The notes under the pieces were generated by a model, which saw only the letters and a list, made by a program, of their open reading frames with translations, did not search any database and was not told the DNA's origin. The position numbers and the translations under genes were made by a program. Below are positions 6,854 to 13,558 of a DNA stretch of 15,857 nt, piece by piece (positions within the stretch are counted from its first letter, which is position 1; each line of letters starts with the position of its first letter). The DNA comes from Acidimicrobiaceae bacterium (GTDB lineage Bacteria; Actinomycetota; Acidimicrobiia; Acidimicrobiales; Bog-793): contig DAIDIA010000120.1 in assembly GCA_027459565.1 (NCBI GenBank), positions 1 through 15,857 of the forward strand, read 5' to 3'.

Positions 6854-7459
6854 ATGACTACAGCCAGCTCAGTGATCCAAAAGCTCCGGAAGGCAAACGG
6901 ATTTACACTCCGTTCGCTCGCGGATCGCGCCGGCACGTCGTCTGCGACACTCTCGAACTACGAGCTCGGCATTAAAGAACCGCGGCTGTCCACGCTCGAA
7001 CGTCTCGTCGAGGCAGGCGGTTCGAAACTCCTCGTTGAGATCATCCCAGCCACCATTAACGGCCGTTGGAATGACGCTCGAGTAAGTGCAGCCGAAAATT
7101 CGCGGCGAGTTGCAAAGGCATTGCAGAACAACAAAGAGGAGATCGCCTTTCGGATCTGTCTAGAGTTGATCGACGACCTGAAGTCGGTCACGCCTTATCG
7201 TCTCGCACAGCTCACTCGGGACACTCCACCTATCACAGGTGATCCCCGCTACGACGCCCTGATCGCAGCGATTGTCGAGGATGTTTGCGTCAGCGTTGGT
7301 GCCCCTACTCCACTTTGGGTATACGAGGACACTCGAGCGGTCGAAAAGTGGTATCTGACAGACATCGAATCTCTCCATGAGGATGCCGATCGAGAGACGC
7401 CTCCTGTATACCGACGGCACGGCGTGTTCATTCTCGAAGACGAATTGTCTCGGGCGTAA
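6854..7459 (+). CDS. XRE-family HTH antitoxin of a nucleotidyltransferase toxin-antitoxin pair (201 aa)
   Basis: An XRE helix-turn-helix occupies residues about 5-55 (FTLRSLADRAGTSSATLSNY, then ELGIKEPRLSTLERLV). The C-terminal domain (about 125-201) has a RYDALIAAIVEDV helix, an aromatic W-x-Y segment and a closing RRHGVFI stretch. This fits actinobacterial HTH proteins that are encoded immediately before a DUF6036/AbiEii-type nucleotidyltransferase. Its TAA overlaps the toxin ATG (TAATG), so translation is probably coupled. The expected role is to neutralise the toxin and repress the operon through the upstream dyad. Function rests on family context. Confidence 0.75.
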   Translation: MTTASSVIQKLRKANGFTLRSLADRAGTSSATLSNYELGIKEPRLSTLERLVEAGGSKLLVEIIPATINGRWNDARVSAAENSRRVAKALQNNKEEIAFRICLELIDDLKSVTPYRLAQLTRDTPPITGDPRYDALIAAIVEDVCVSVGAPTPLWVYEDTRAVEKWYLTDIESLHEDADRETPPVYRRHGVFILEDELSRA

Positions 7460-7989
7460 TGCTTACTCGGGAAGAGGCCGAAGCAGCGCTAGAAGACCTC
7501 AGCATGGAGCTTGAGCAGCGCGAACGCCACTCCAAGATTTACATCGTTGGCGGGGCCGCGCTCATGCTGGGCTTTGCAAGTCGTGACGCCACGAAGGATA
7601 TTGATGCTGTCATCACACCTCGTGGCGAAATCATGCCGGTTGTGCTTGAGATCGCACGTCGACGAAACCTCACCGACGATTGGCTGAACTCTGCAGCAGC
7701 GATATACGTACCTCCGTGGCCGGAGGACCCAAATCCCCGAATCATCATCTCGACTGAACATGTGCAGATCTCAATCGCGTCGGCCGACATGTTGTTAGCG
7801 ATGAAGATTCACGCGAGTCGTGGTCGACAGGACATCGAGGACTTGCGCTTCCTACTTGCCGAAGTAGGGATCAACGACTACCAAGAGGCTGTCTCCCATT
7901 TCGAGCGCTTCTACGAGGAGGACTCCATCAAAGATCGAGCAATAAAGATTCTCATCGATATCTTCGATGGATCTGGATCAAGTTCGTGA
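7459..7989 (+). CDS. Nucleotidyltransferase toxin, DUF6036/AbiEii-like (176 aa)
   Basis: The nucleotidyltransferase core is visible as IVGGAALML (about 29-37) followed by R-D-A-T-KDIDAVI (about 43-52): the glycine pair and the D-x-D metal-binding aspartates of the polymerase-beta-like fold. A later basic/helical segment (ADMLLAMKIHASRGRQDIED) is the typical lysine/arginine-containing helix followed by an acidic D-x-x-D stretch. Related toxins (AbiEii, MenT) transfer nucleotides, for example to tRNA ends, and stop growth. The start overlaps the antitoxin stop by one base. Length fits the family. The target is not deducible from sequence. Confidence 0.75.
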   Translation: MLTREEAEAALEDLSMELEQRERHSKIYIVGGAALMLGFASRDATKDIDAVITPRGEIMPVVLEIARRRNLTDDWLNSAAAIYVPPWPEDPNPRIIISTEHVQISIASADMLLAMKIHASRGRQDIEDLRFLLAEVGINDYQEAVSHFERFYEEDSIKDRAIKILIDIFDGSGSSS

Positions 7990-8291
7990 TCCCTTCGATC
8001 AACGTCCGTTGTCCCAGCAGTCTCCATCAAACAGTGCATGCAATACCCTGGTACACGGCTTTCCGACACCGTCATCGCACGCACGGTTACGCACGATTCG
8101 CCGGTTATTGAGCTCAACAAAGTGCCTCTGAATAGTGATCCGTGAGAACCGTCGTGAGAACCATAGGTCGGCTAAAGGCAGATAGTGGTGGTTTACGATG
8201 GACAACACAAAGAGCATCAATGTCCAGATCAGAGTCACTATTTGACACTCGTGGTTACTAGCTTGTAACCATGGAAAATGGCTTGGGTCTC
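7990..8291. other. Gene-free right end of the element
   Basis: No convincing gene, ribosome site or integrase fragment is seen in these 302 bases on either strand. They separate the toxin-antitoxin operon from the tRNA-derived attachment site and may include integrase arm-binding sites, though I see no clear short direct repeats. Confidence 0.5.
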
Positions 8292-8337
8292 ACTGGGGGT
8301 CAAGAGGTCGGGAGTTCAAATCTCCCCAGCCCGACCA
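8292..8337 (+). other. attR: 3' half of a tRNA-Pro(GGG) gene without its 5' half
   Basis: The stretch folds as the 3' part of a tRNA: anticodon loop CTGGGGG (8293-8299, anticodon GGG), 3' anticodon stem TCAAG, variable loop AGGTC, T-arm GGGAG-TTCAAAT-CTCCC (8310-8326), acceptor strand CAGCCCG, discriminator A and encoded CCA (8335-8337). The sequence upstream (GGTCTC) does not pair with TCAAG, and no D-arm or 5' acceptor strand (expected CGGGCTG) lies before it. The tRNA is therefore cut at the anticodon loop, as left by a tyrosine integrase that uses a tRNA gene as attB. The intact tRNA should lie at the other end of the element. Confidence 0.85.
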
Positions 8338-8350
8338 CGCGGCGACGCGT

Positions 8351-8379
8351 AAGGGGCCATCTCCGGATGGCCCCTTTTT
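8351..8379 (+). terminator. Rho-independent terminator behind the tRNA fragment
   Basis: GGGGCCATC and GATGGCCCC form a perfect 9-bp stem around TCCG, flanked by AA before and five T residues after. It lies 13 bases beyond the CCA of the tRNA fragment, so it is probably the original terminator of the chromosomal tRNA-Pro gene. That supports reading the DNA to the right as host chromosome. Confidence 0.85.
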
Positions 8380-8605
8380 ATTCGAGTCTGTTTTCACCAC
8401 AACACTCTGTACTGTCAAGGCTCTTCGTGGCCCGTTGTCTGAAGCCACCCGCGGGTCGCGTCGGGTAATTTGGCAACCCCTTGCGCTGCTCGCGATAAAT
8501 TGTGGGGTCACAACGCAACAAAGGGCCGAGAGGTCGATCTTTGAACGGCCTGGCATCTCAGCCTCACGCCTTACTTCTGAGACAGGGCAGATATAGGGGG
8601 CAACC

Positions 8606-9721
8606 ATGAGTTCTACCCGACTGTTAGTTGGAACCCGCAAAGGCGCCTTTATCCTCAGATCGGATGCCCTCAGGAGAACGTGGTCAATCGATGGCCCCCT
8701 GTTTGGCGGCTGGGAGATGTATCACCTGAAGGGGTCGCCTGCCGACCCCGAAAGAATCTACGCGTCGCAGTCGAACAGTTGGTTCGGACAGCAGATTCAG
8801 CGCTCGGACGATGGTGGAGTTTCATGGAATCCGGTGGGAAATCGTTTCGAATACGAAGGAAATGCTGGCACCCACCAGTGGTACGACGGAACTCCACACC
8901 CGTGGGAGTTCGCACGCGTCTGGCACCTCGAGCCTTCAATCGACGATCCGGACACCGTGTATGCCGGTGTTGAAGACGCGGCGATGTTTCATACGACCGA
9001 TGGCGGCAAGGAATGGTTAGAAATGCCGGGGCTGCGGCTGCACGGATCAGGACCCGCCTGGCAGCCCGGAGCGGGCGGAATGTGTCTTCACACGATTCTC
9101 CTCGATGAGACCAATCCCCAGCGCATATTCGTCGCAATCTCCGCAGCGGGCGCGTTTCGCTCCGACGACGGGGGTTCGTCGTGGAAGCCCATCAATCGCG
9201 GCCTTTCCTCGGGAGAGATTCCCGATCCCGAGGCAGAGGTCGGACATTGCGTTCATCGAATCGCCCGAAATCCGTCACAACCGGAGGTTCTCTTCATGCA
9301 AAAGCACTGGGGAGTCTTTCGAAGCGACAACGGGGGGGATAACTGGATCAACGTGGGTGGAGACCTCCCCTCGGACTTTGGCTTTCCGATCGCAGTGCAT
9401 CCCCACGAACCGGAGACCGTCTATGTGATTCCCATCAAGAGCGACTCGGAGCACTATCCACCCGAAGGGAAGCTGCGCGTCTATCGGAGCCGGACCGGAG
9501 GTAACGAATGGGAGCCGCTCACCGCCGGCTTACCGCAATCGAACTGCTATGTGAACGTTCTTCGCGATGCAATGGATGTTGACCACCACGAGCCCGCTGG
9601 CGTCTACTTTGGTACCACAGGAGGGCAGGTTTTCGGCTCCTTCGATGAGGGAGATACCTGGGAGCCACTGGCATCCCATCTCCCGGCAGTGCTCTCCGTG
9701 GAGGTGCAGACGCTGCCTTGA
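8606..9721 (+). CDS. BNR/Asp-box repeat beta-propeller protein, sialidase-like fold (371 aa)
   Basis: Six Asp-box motifs recur at regular distances: SDDGGVSW (67-74), TTDGGKEW (130-137), SDDGGSSW (186-193), SDNGGDNW (240-247), SRTGGNEW (295-302) and SFDEGDTW (345-352), the last two degenerate. This indicates a six- or seven-bladed propeller of the BNR/exo-alpha-sialidase-like (YVTN/WD40-like) class. There is no signal peptide, so it is probably cytoplasmic, and no evidence that it cleaves sialic acid. ATG 8606 has AGGGGG six bases upstream. The TGA stop overlaps the TTG start of the MoaD-like gene (TTGA), so the two are probably made together. These two families are commonly found as neighbours in actinobacteria, with no function I can name. 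Confidence 0.85.
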   Translation: MSSTRLLVGTRKGAFILRSDALRRTWSIDGPLFGGWEMYHLKGSPADPERIYASQSNSWFGQQIQRSDDGGVSWNPVGNRFEYEGNAGTHQWYDGTPHPWEFARVWHLEPSIDDPDTVYAGVEDAAMFHTTDGGKEWLEMPGLRLHGSGPAWQPGAGGMCLHTILLDETNPQRIFVAISAAGAFRSDDGGSSWKPINRGLSSGEIPDPEAEVGHCVHRIARNPSQPEVLFMQKHWGVFRSDNGGDNWINVGGDLPSDFGFPIAVHPHEPETVYVIPIKSDSEHYPPEGKLRVYRSRTGGNEWEPLTAGLPQSNCYVNVLRDAMDVDHHEPAGVYFGTTGGQVFGSFDEGDTWEPLASHLPAVLSVEVQTLP

Positions 9722-10014
9722 TTCGCGTCGTACTACCTCAACATCTCCGCACCCTGTCCTCCACAAGTGGAGAGCTGTCTTTCGAACTCACGAACGAACC
9801 CACAATCGCGAGCTTGATCGATCGCCTTGAGCAGCAGTACCCGGCGCTGAAGGGAACGATACGAGATCAGGTCTCTGGAACACGACGTCCGTTTGTGCGC
9901 TTCTTCGCGGCCGGATTGGACCTCTCGCTTCACCCACCCGATACCGAACTTCCGCTATCTGTTCAAAGCGGCAAGGAGCCGTTCATTATTCTCGGTGCGA
10001 TGGCAGGCGGCTAA
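9718..10014 (+). CDS. MoaD/ThiS-family ubiquitin-like protein (98 aa)
   Basis: The small protein opens with a beta strand (IRVVLP), has a helix SLIDRLEQQYPALK (about 37-50) and ends in the Gly-Gly tail (GAMAGG) that MoaD/ThiS sulfur carriers use for adenylation and thiocarboxylate formation. The TTG start at 9718 overlaps the previous stop and fits the usual MIRVVLP-type beginning. No molybdopterin or thiamine synthesis gene is next to it, so a specialised sulfur-carrier or protein-modifier role connected with the BNR protein is possible. The partner E1-like enzyme is not in the window. Confidence 0.85.
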   Translation: MIRVVLPQHLRTLSSTSGELSFELTNEPTIASLIDRLEQQYPALKGTIRDQVSGTRRPFVRFFAAGLDLSLHPPDTELPLSVQSGKEPFIILGAMAGG

Positions 10015-10175
10015 GAGCCAAGTGCGCCAGTTCCGCCGACACTGACCCGGAGACCAGGATTTGGCTGGTGTGACAGATTTGCCTAAGGTGGCGCGCCATA
10101 CCGACTCTTCATCGCCGTACGGGGCGGTCAGATTTCGTTCAAAAGCTGATTGGAAATGCAAGGAGAGGATGACCT

Positions 10176-11330
10176 ATGAGCCTGACGGATACCGAGACCA
10201 CTACCGCGGAGCGGGCCGAAGGCGTATTGAGCGCCATCGATGTCGATACCCACGTCGTTGAGAGCGAGGCCGTCTGGGCGCACTTTGACGATTCCACAAA
10301 TATTCCGCGACCTTTTCTTGTTGAGGCTCACGATCCGCGGACGGGCGTTCGGAGGACCAGATGGGTGATCGATGGAAAGCTCGTTCCAAAGCCCGAAGGA
10401 AGGGGCTCGCAGGCGGTAGCGACACCACCGATCGCGGGATTTGAAACCGGAGACGCGGGAGATGTCTTTTGGAGCTGGCGTTCGATGGAGGATGTCCAAG
10501 GGAGGATGGGCGACAGCAAGAGCAGGGGAGTGGCCCGTCAGATTGTCTTTCCCACCGTATTTCTCGCAGACCTGACCTCGGATCCAACTGTCCAGGTTGC
10601 CTTGGCACGCGCCTACAACCGTTTTATGGCCGAGCGCTGGGAGGCATCCAAGGGGGCGTTCTCCTGGGTTGTCGTTCCGCCGCTTCGCGATCTGGAGCGT
10701 TCCCTCGAGGAGCTCGAGTTTGGTCGGTCCCATGGAGCAGTCGGAGTGCTCTTTCACGGAATCGAAATCGATCGGTCTCTCGGGGAGCCCTATTTTGACC
10801 CGGTGTACCGCTGCGCCGAGGAGTTGGATCTCTCCATCTGCATACACACCGGGCCGGGCTCTCCGACAATGCTCGACCTTCAAGACAGCCGGTACACGCG
10901 GAATTTCGGACACAATCGCGTTCTTCCACTGATCGGTTTCCACGATCTGGTCTTCAGCGGCGTTCCCGAGCGATTCCCCTCACTGCGTTTTGGCTTTCTC
11001 GAGGCTTCGGCATCTTGGGTGCCATTTCTTCTCCATTTCCTTCGACGTGCCTCTCGAAGATCGGGACGGGACCCGAAGTTCTACGGTCCAGAGATGTTTC
11101 GCGAATATCGCATCTACGTCGCGTGCGAGGCAGATGAGGATCTGCCGTATCTCGGAGAGTGCATCGGATGGGACAACATCCTCATTGGAAGTGATTACGG
11201 GCACACCGACCAGTCGGCTGAACTCGACATTGTCCAAAAACTCCAAAATCGCGACGATCTCGACGAGGAGGCAAGCCGAAGAATTCTTGTCTCCAACCCA
11301 CGCCGATTCTACGGTTTGCATTCGAATTAG
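10176..11330 (+). CDS. Amidohydrolase-2 family metal-dependent hydrolase/decarboxylase (384 aa)
   Basis: The sequence matches the amidohydrolase-2 (ACMSD-like) TIM-barrel family. Visible metal-site and catalytic positions are DTH at 24-26, H224 in ICIHTGPG, a conserved FGFLEASASWVPF segment (E276) and D340 in GSDYGH. Members hydrolyse or decarboxylate small aromatic or cyclic acids, or related compounds; the substrate cannot be told. ATG 10176 has AAGGAGAG about nine bases upstream. It follows the MoaD-like gene by 160 bp and converges on the slipin operon. No signal peptide is seen. Confidence 0.85.
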   Translation: MSLTDTETTTAERAEGVLSAIDVDTHVVESEAVWAHFDDSTNIPRPFLVEAHDPRTGVRRTRWVIDGKLVPKPEGRGSQAVATPPIAGFETGDAGDVFWSWRSMEDVQGRMGDSKSRGVARQIVFPTVFLADLTSDPTVQVALARAYNRFMAERWEASKGAFSWVVVPPLRDLERSLEELEFGRSHGAVGVLFHGIEIDRSLGEPYFDPVYRCAEELDLSICIHTGPGSPTMLDLQDSRYTRNFGHNRVLPLIGFHDLVFSGVPERFPSLRFGFLEASASWVPFLLHFLRRASRRSGRDPKFYGPEMFREYRIYVACEADEDLPYLGECIGWDNILIGSDYGHTDQSAELDIVQKLQNRDDLDEEASRRILVSNPRRFYGLHSN

Positions 11331-11451
11331 CGAGGGACTTGAGCTTTCGGACGCGAACCGGAATGACATTGAAGTTGCGACAATCCAGATCGGCCGAGCA
11401 TCTCAATAGTCGCGACTTCTTCTCAGATCGGTCAAACCGAAGCGAGGCATC

Positions 11452-12360
11452 TCAACCGGTCAGCTGATCCGTGGCTCCATCGGGAAGGAATCCCTTCAGT
11501 CCGCTCAAAAGGCTGTTGAGTTCCATCGGTACGACGAGTTTCGTCGAGGGAGAGGTCCCAATCTGTTTGAGAGTGTCCAGATACTGCAGCAAGAGCGTGT
11601 TCCCGTCGAGAGTCTTCGCCACCGTCAATATGGTCTCGAGGCCCGCTGAGAAACCTTGAGCCCGGAGCAAGGCTGATTGTCGCTCGCCCTCAGCGGCGAG
11701 AATCGCCGCCTGCTGCCGACCCTCGGCAAGGGTGATCGCAGCCTGCCGCTCGCCCTCTGCGGCAAGAATCGCTGATGCCTTCTGGCCCTCTGCCTCAGTG
11801 ACCTGGGCGCGCCTTGTCCGTTCGGCGGACATCTGCCTCGTCATCGCCTCAAGCACGCCGGGCGGCGGGTTCACCTCGCGCACCTCCACATTCGTCACTT
11901 TCACGCCCCAGCGCTCTGTGACTTCATCGAGCCGCACACGAAGGAGCGCGTTCATGTTCTCCCGTTTCGACAAGACATCGTCCAATGGCATGTCCCCGAC
12001 GACGCTCCGCAGGGTTGTAGCGGCAACATTGAGCGCCGCACCGGCAAAATTGAGCACCGCAACAACCGAGACGAGCGGATCGACGACCTTGTAGAAAATG
12101 ATGAAGTCGATGGATATTGGCGCGTTATCGCTCGTGATGGCAGTTTGATGGGGCACCTCAAGAAACTGCTCCCGAAGGTCAACCAGGGAGGGTCGATCCG
12201 TGATCGGATTGAGGAATACAAGTCCTGGACCCTTGAGGCCAATCGCACGGCCGAGACGAAAGAGCACGATTCGCTGATACTCCCGGACGATCTTGACCGA
12301 CAGGAATGTCGCCGCCACGCCGAACACAAGCACGACTCCAAGAATGACCCCAATGATCAT
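11452..12360 (-). CDS. Slipin (SPFH/stomatin/band 7 family) membrane protein (302 aa)
   Basis: One N-terminal membrane helix (about 2-22) is followed by an SPFH domain (about 25-190, with EYQRIVLFRLGRAIGLKGPG, a SLVDLRE strand and ITSDNAPISID) and a long Ala/Glu-rich coiled coil (about 190-245). Slipins form large oligomers in the membrane and often work with an NfeD partner in membrane microdomain organisation or protein quality control. ATG 12360 has AAAGGAG about seven bases upstream and overlaps the nfeD stop (ATGA), indicating a translationally coupled operon. Length and layout are normal for the family. Confidence 0.92.
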   Translation of the reverse strand: MIIGVILGVVLVFGVAATFLSVKIVREYQRIVLFRLGRAIGLKGPGLVFLNPITDRPSLVDLREQFLEVPHQTAITSDNAPISIDFIIFYKVVDPLVSVVAVLNFAGAALNVAATTLRSVVGDMPLDDVLSKRENMNALLRVRLDEVTERWGVKVTNVEVREVNPPPGVLEAMTRQMSAERTRRAQVTEAEGQKASAILAAEGERQAAITLAEGRQQAAILAAEGERQSALLRAQGFSAGLETILTVAKTLDGNTLLLQYLDTLKQIGTSPSTKLVVPMELNSLLSGLKGFLPDGATDQLTG

Positions 12361-12824
12361 TGCGATGCTCCTTTGTTGAGATCCTCATTGTCTTCGCCCC
12401 AAACCTCGAGGCGTAACCCATTCAGCCCAATGACCTGAACGACTGCACCGGCCTCTACGTCTCCATTGAGGCTCGTCGCCGACCACTCTTCGCCACGGAG
12501 AATTACAGTGCCATCAGGCTTGAGTGCTGACTTTGCAATGCCCTGTCTGCCCATAAGGCGCGCCTGGTGTCCCGTGGGGCCCACGGAAGCGACGCGTAGC
12601 CCCTTCCACGCAAGAAGACCGACACCAAAAGTGAGGCAGACATCAGCACTGAACAGCGTCCAGAGCACAGCTGACGATTCTCCCGAAATGGCGGTCGCAA
12701 CGAGCCAGGCGGCAGCGACGACACCGAGGAGCGTTGCAACCGCGTGACTATGGGGGCCAAGGTGAAATCCAAGGAGCGACGTGAGGAAAAATGCTCCGAG
12801 CAGAACTCCGGCGACAGCCCACAT
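12357..12824 (-). CDS. NfeD-like membrane protein, partner of slipin (155 aa)
   Basis: Two or three membrane helices (about 1-20, 27-45, 52-72) precede a C-terminal OB-fold-like domain (about 86-145) with the familiar LMGRQGIAKSALKPDGTVIL, an E-E-W-S-A segment and a VQVIGLNGLRLEVW strand. This is the short, protease-less NfeD type that pairs with slipins. I chose ATG 12824 because AAGGAG lies five bases upstream; a GTG 14 codons earlier at 12866 lacks support. It is the first gene of a two-gene operon, and a pseudoknot-capable stretch lies about 80 bases upstream. Confidence 0.88.
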   Translation of the reverse strand: MWAVAGVLLGAFFLTSLLGFHLGPHSHAVATLLGVVAAAWLVATAISGESSAVLWTLFSADVCLTFGVGLLAWKGLRVASVGPTGHQARLMGRQGIAKSALKPDGTVILRGEEWSATSLNGDVEAGAVVQVIGLNGLRLEVWGEDNEDLNKGASQ

Positions 12825-12904
12825 GACGTCTCCTTCCCCTCTTACAACGCTACTCCGCGCCTCCACGCATCCGGTCAGGAAATCGGCGCGGACTCGCGCG
12901 GGGC

Positions 12905-12968
12905 ACCGAGAGGAACCAGAGTGACATGCCCGCCCTCTTTCCCTCTCGGTCGAATCGCGAAAGAGGGC
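12905..12968. promoter_or_regulatory. Two-stem pseudoknot-capable sequence upstream of nfeD-slipin
   Basis: Two perfect inverted repeats interlock: ACCGAGAGG (12905-12913) with CCTCTCGGT (12942-12950), and GCCCTCTTTC (12932-12941) with GAAAGAGGGC (12959-12968). Their order is A-B-A'-B', i.e. an H-type pseudoknot of 9 and 10 bp with no base between the adjoining strands, or two mutually exclusive hairpins. In addition GGGCA (12901-12905) can pair with TGCCC (12927-12931). The layout works in RNA of either strand. On the minus strand it would sit in the nfeD leader; on the plus strand it could start a non-coding RNA ending at 13430. I recognise no known riboswitch class. Confidence 0.5.
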
Positions 12969-12975
12969 TCAAATC

Positions 12976-13005
12976 GGCGGCTTCGCAGCTTTTGGCGAGG
13001 CCGCC
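12976..13005 (+). other. Eleven-base-pair hairpin
   Basis: GGCGGCTTCGC (12976-12986) pairs with GCGAGGCCGCC (12995-13005), including one G-U pair, around an 8-base loop. On the minus strand the same place has a C-A mismatch, so the plus-strand RNA is the better fold. No T-tract follows, so it is not an ordinary terminator. Confidence 0.5.
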
Positions 13006-13378
13006 AAGGCTCCCGGATCATCGATTGAATCCATGAGAGTCACGCTACGCGATCAGAGGGAGCCTTCCTCTTGAGCGAGAAATACATGACGAGAAGTTGT
13101 AACAATTCGATGCTTGACGCGTTCACTCGACCGGAGTTAACTGACCCTGTAGCCCGTTGTCGGGTGATGCAGAAACGGAGGTGCAGTTTGGGCACTATTA
13201 CCGTCGGACGCACGCGATGCAACTTGACTCACAATGGTGTTGGAGTCCCAAAGATGAAACACGGTTTGGTGGGGCTCCCTGACTGCTCTCCTGAATGTCT
13301 CGGCGGATGGAAACTCGGAATTCGAGGTGGTCGACTTAAACGCGCCCAAACCCTGAGTGACTAGCAACTCACCTTGCA
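13006..13378. other. Region without a convincing gene, between a structured stretch and a terminator
   Basis: The only longer plus-strand frame (TTG 13071 to TAG 13364) has no ribosome site, no recognisable motif and irregular codon use; the minus-strand frames are no better. A strong plus-strand terminator follows at 13379, so something may be transcribed through this stretch in the plus direction. It does not show the signatures I would expect of RNase P RNA or tmRNA. Confidence 0.45.
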
Positions 13379-13430
13379 CTCACCGCCTCGGCGCATTCGC
13401 TCTTCGCGCCGGGGCGGTGAGAATTTTTTT
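13379..13430 (+). terminator. Strong Rho-independent terminator
   Basis: CTCACCGCC plus TCGGCGC (13379-13394) pair with GCGCCGG plus GGCGGTGAG (13406-13421), a 16-bp stem with one G-U pair and an 11-base loop, followed after AA by seven T residues (13424-13430). It works only in the plus direction. No clear protein gene precedes it, which raises the chance of a non-coding RNA upstream. Confidence 0.88.
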
Positions 13431-13558
13431 GTACCTACATCAATTCGGTCGATTCCTTCGTCCTTATTTCCGGCCGAGCCTCTCAGAGCGAGCCTTCAGT
13501 TATCGTGTGTCGACCGCTTCATTGCAGGATCGAACACCCAAATAACGGGGGCACAGAA

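Larger units (their letters stand above)
1..8337. mobile_element. Right-hand part of an integrated conjugative/mobilizable element, left end outside the window
   Basis: The sequence shows a MobF relaxase, an excisionase-type HTH gene, direct repeats, a cargo cassette of different base composition and a toxin-antitoxin pair. The segment ends at a 3' tRNA-Pro fragment (8292-8337) that lacks its 5' half. Integration into tRNA 3' ends by tyrosine recombinases, leaving such a fragment at one junction, is well established for actinobacterial integrative elements. The assignment of everything left of 8337 to one element is inference: the left junction and intact tRNA are not in view, and nested insertions are possible. 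No integrase, replication initiator or type IV secretion genes are visible here, so autonomous mobility cannot be shown. Confidence 0.7.

Noticed and set aside
8271..8468. Open frame of 65 codons over the tRNA fragment, and a 116-codon frame on the other strand (8290-8640)
   Set aside because: Both are translations of the tRNA 3' end and the terminator; such spurious proteins are common in databases.
12825..12866. GTG start for NfeD at 12866
   Set aside because: The extra 14 residues are not membrane-like, and the ATG at 12824 has a good AAGGAG ribosome site.
13071..13364. TTG-started frame of 97 codons before the terminator
   Set aside because: No ribosome site, no motif and irregular codon use; more likely non-coding sequence.
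12905..13430. RNase P RNA or tmRNA as identity of the structured region
   Set aside because: The conserved core of RNase P RNA and the tRNA-like 3' end of tmRNA are not present.
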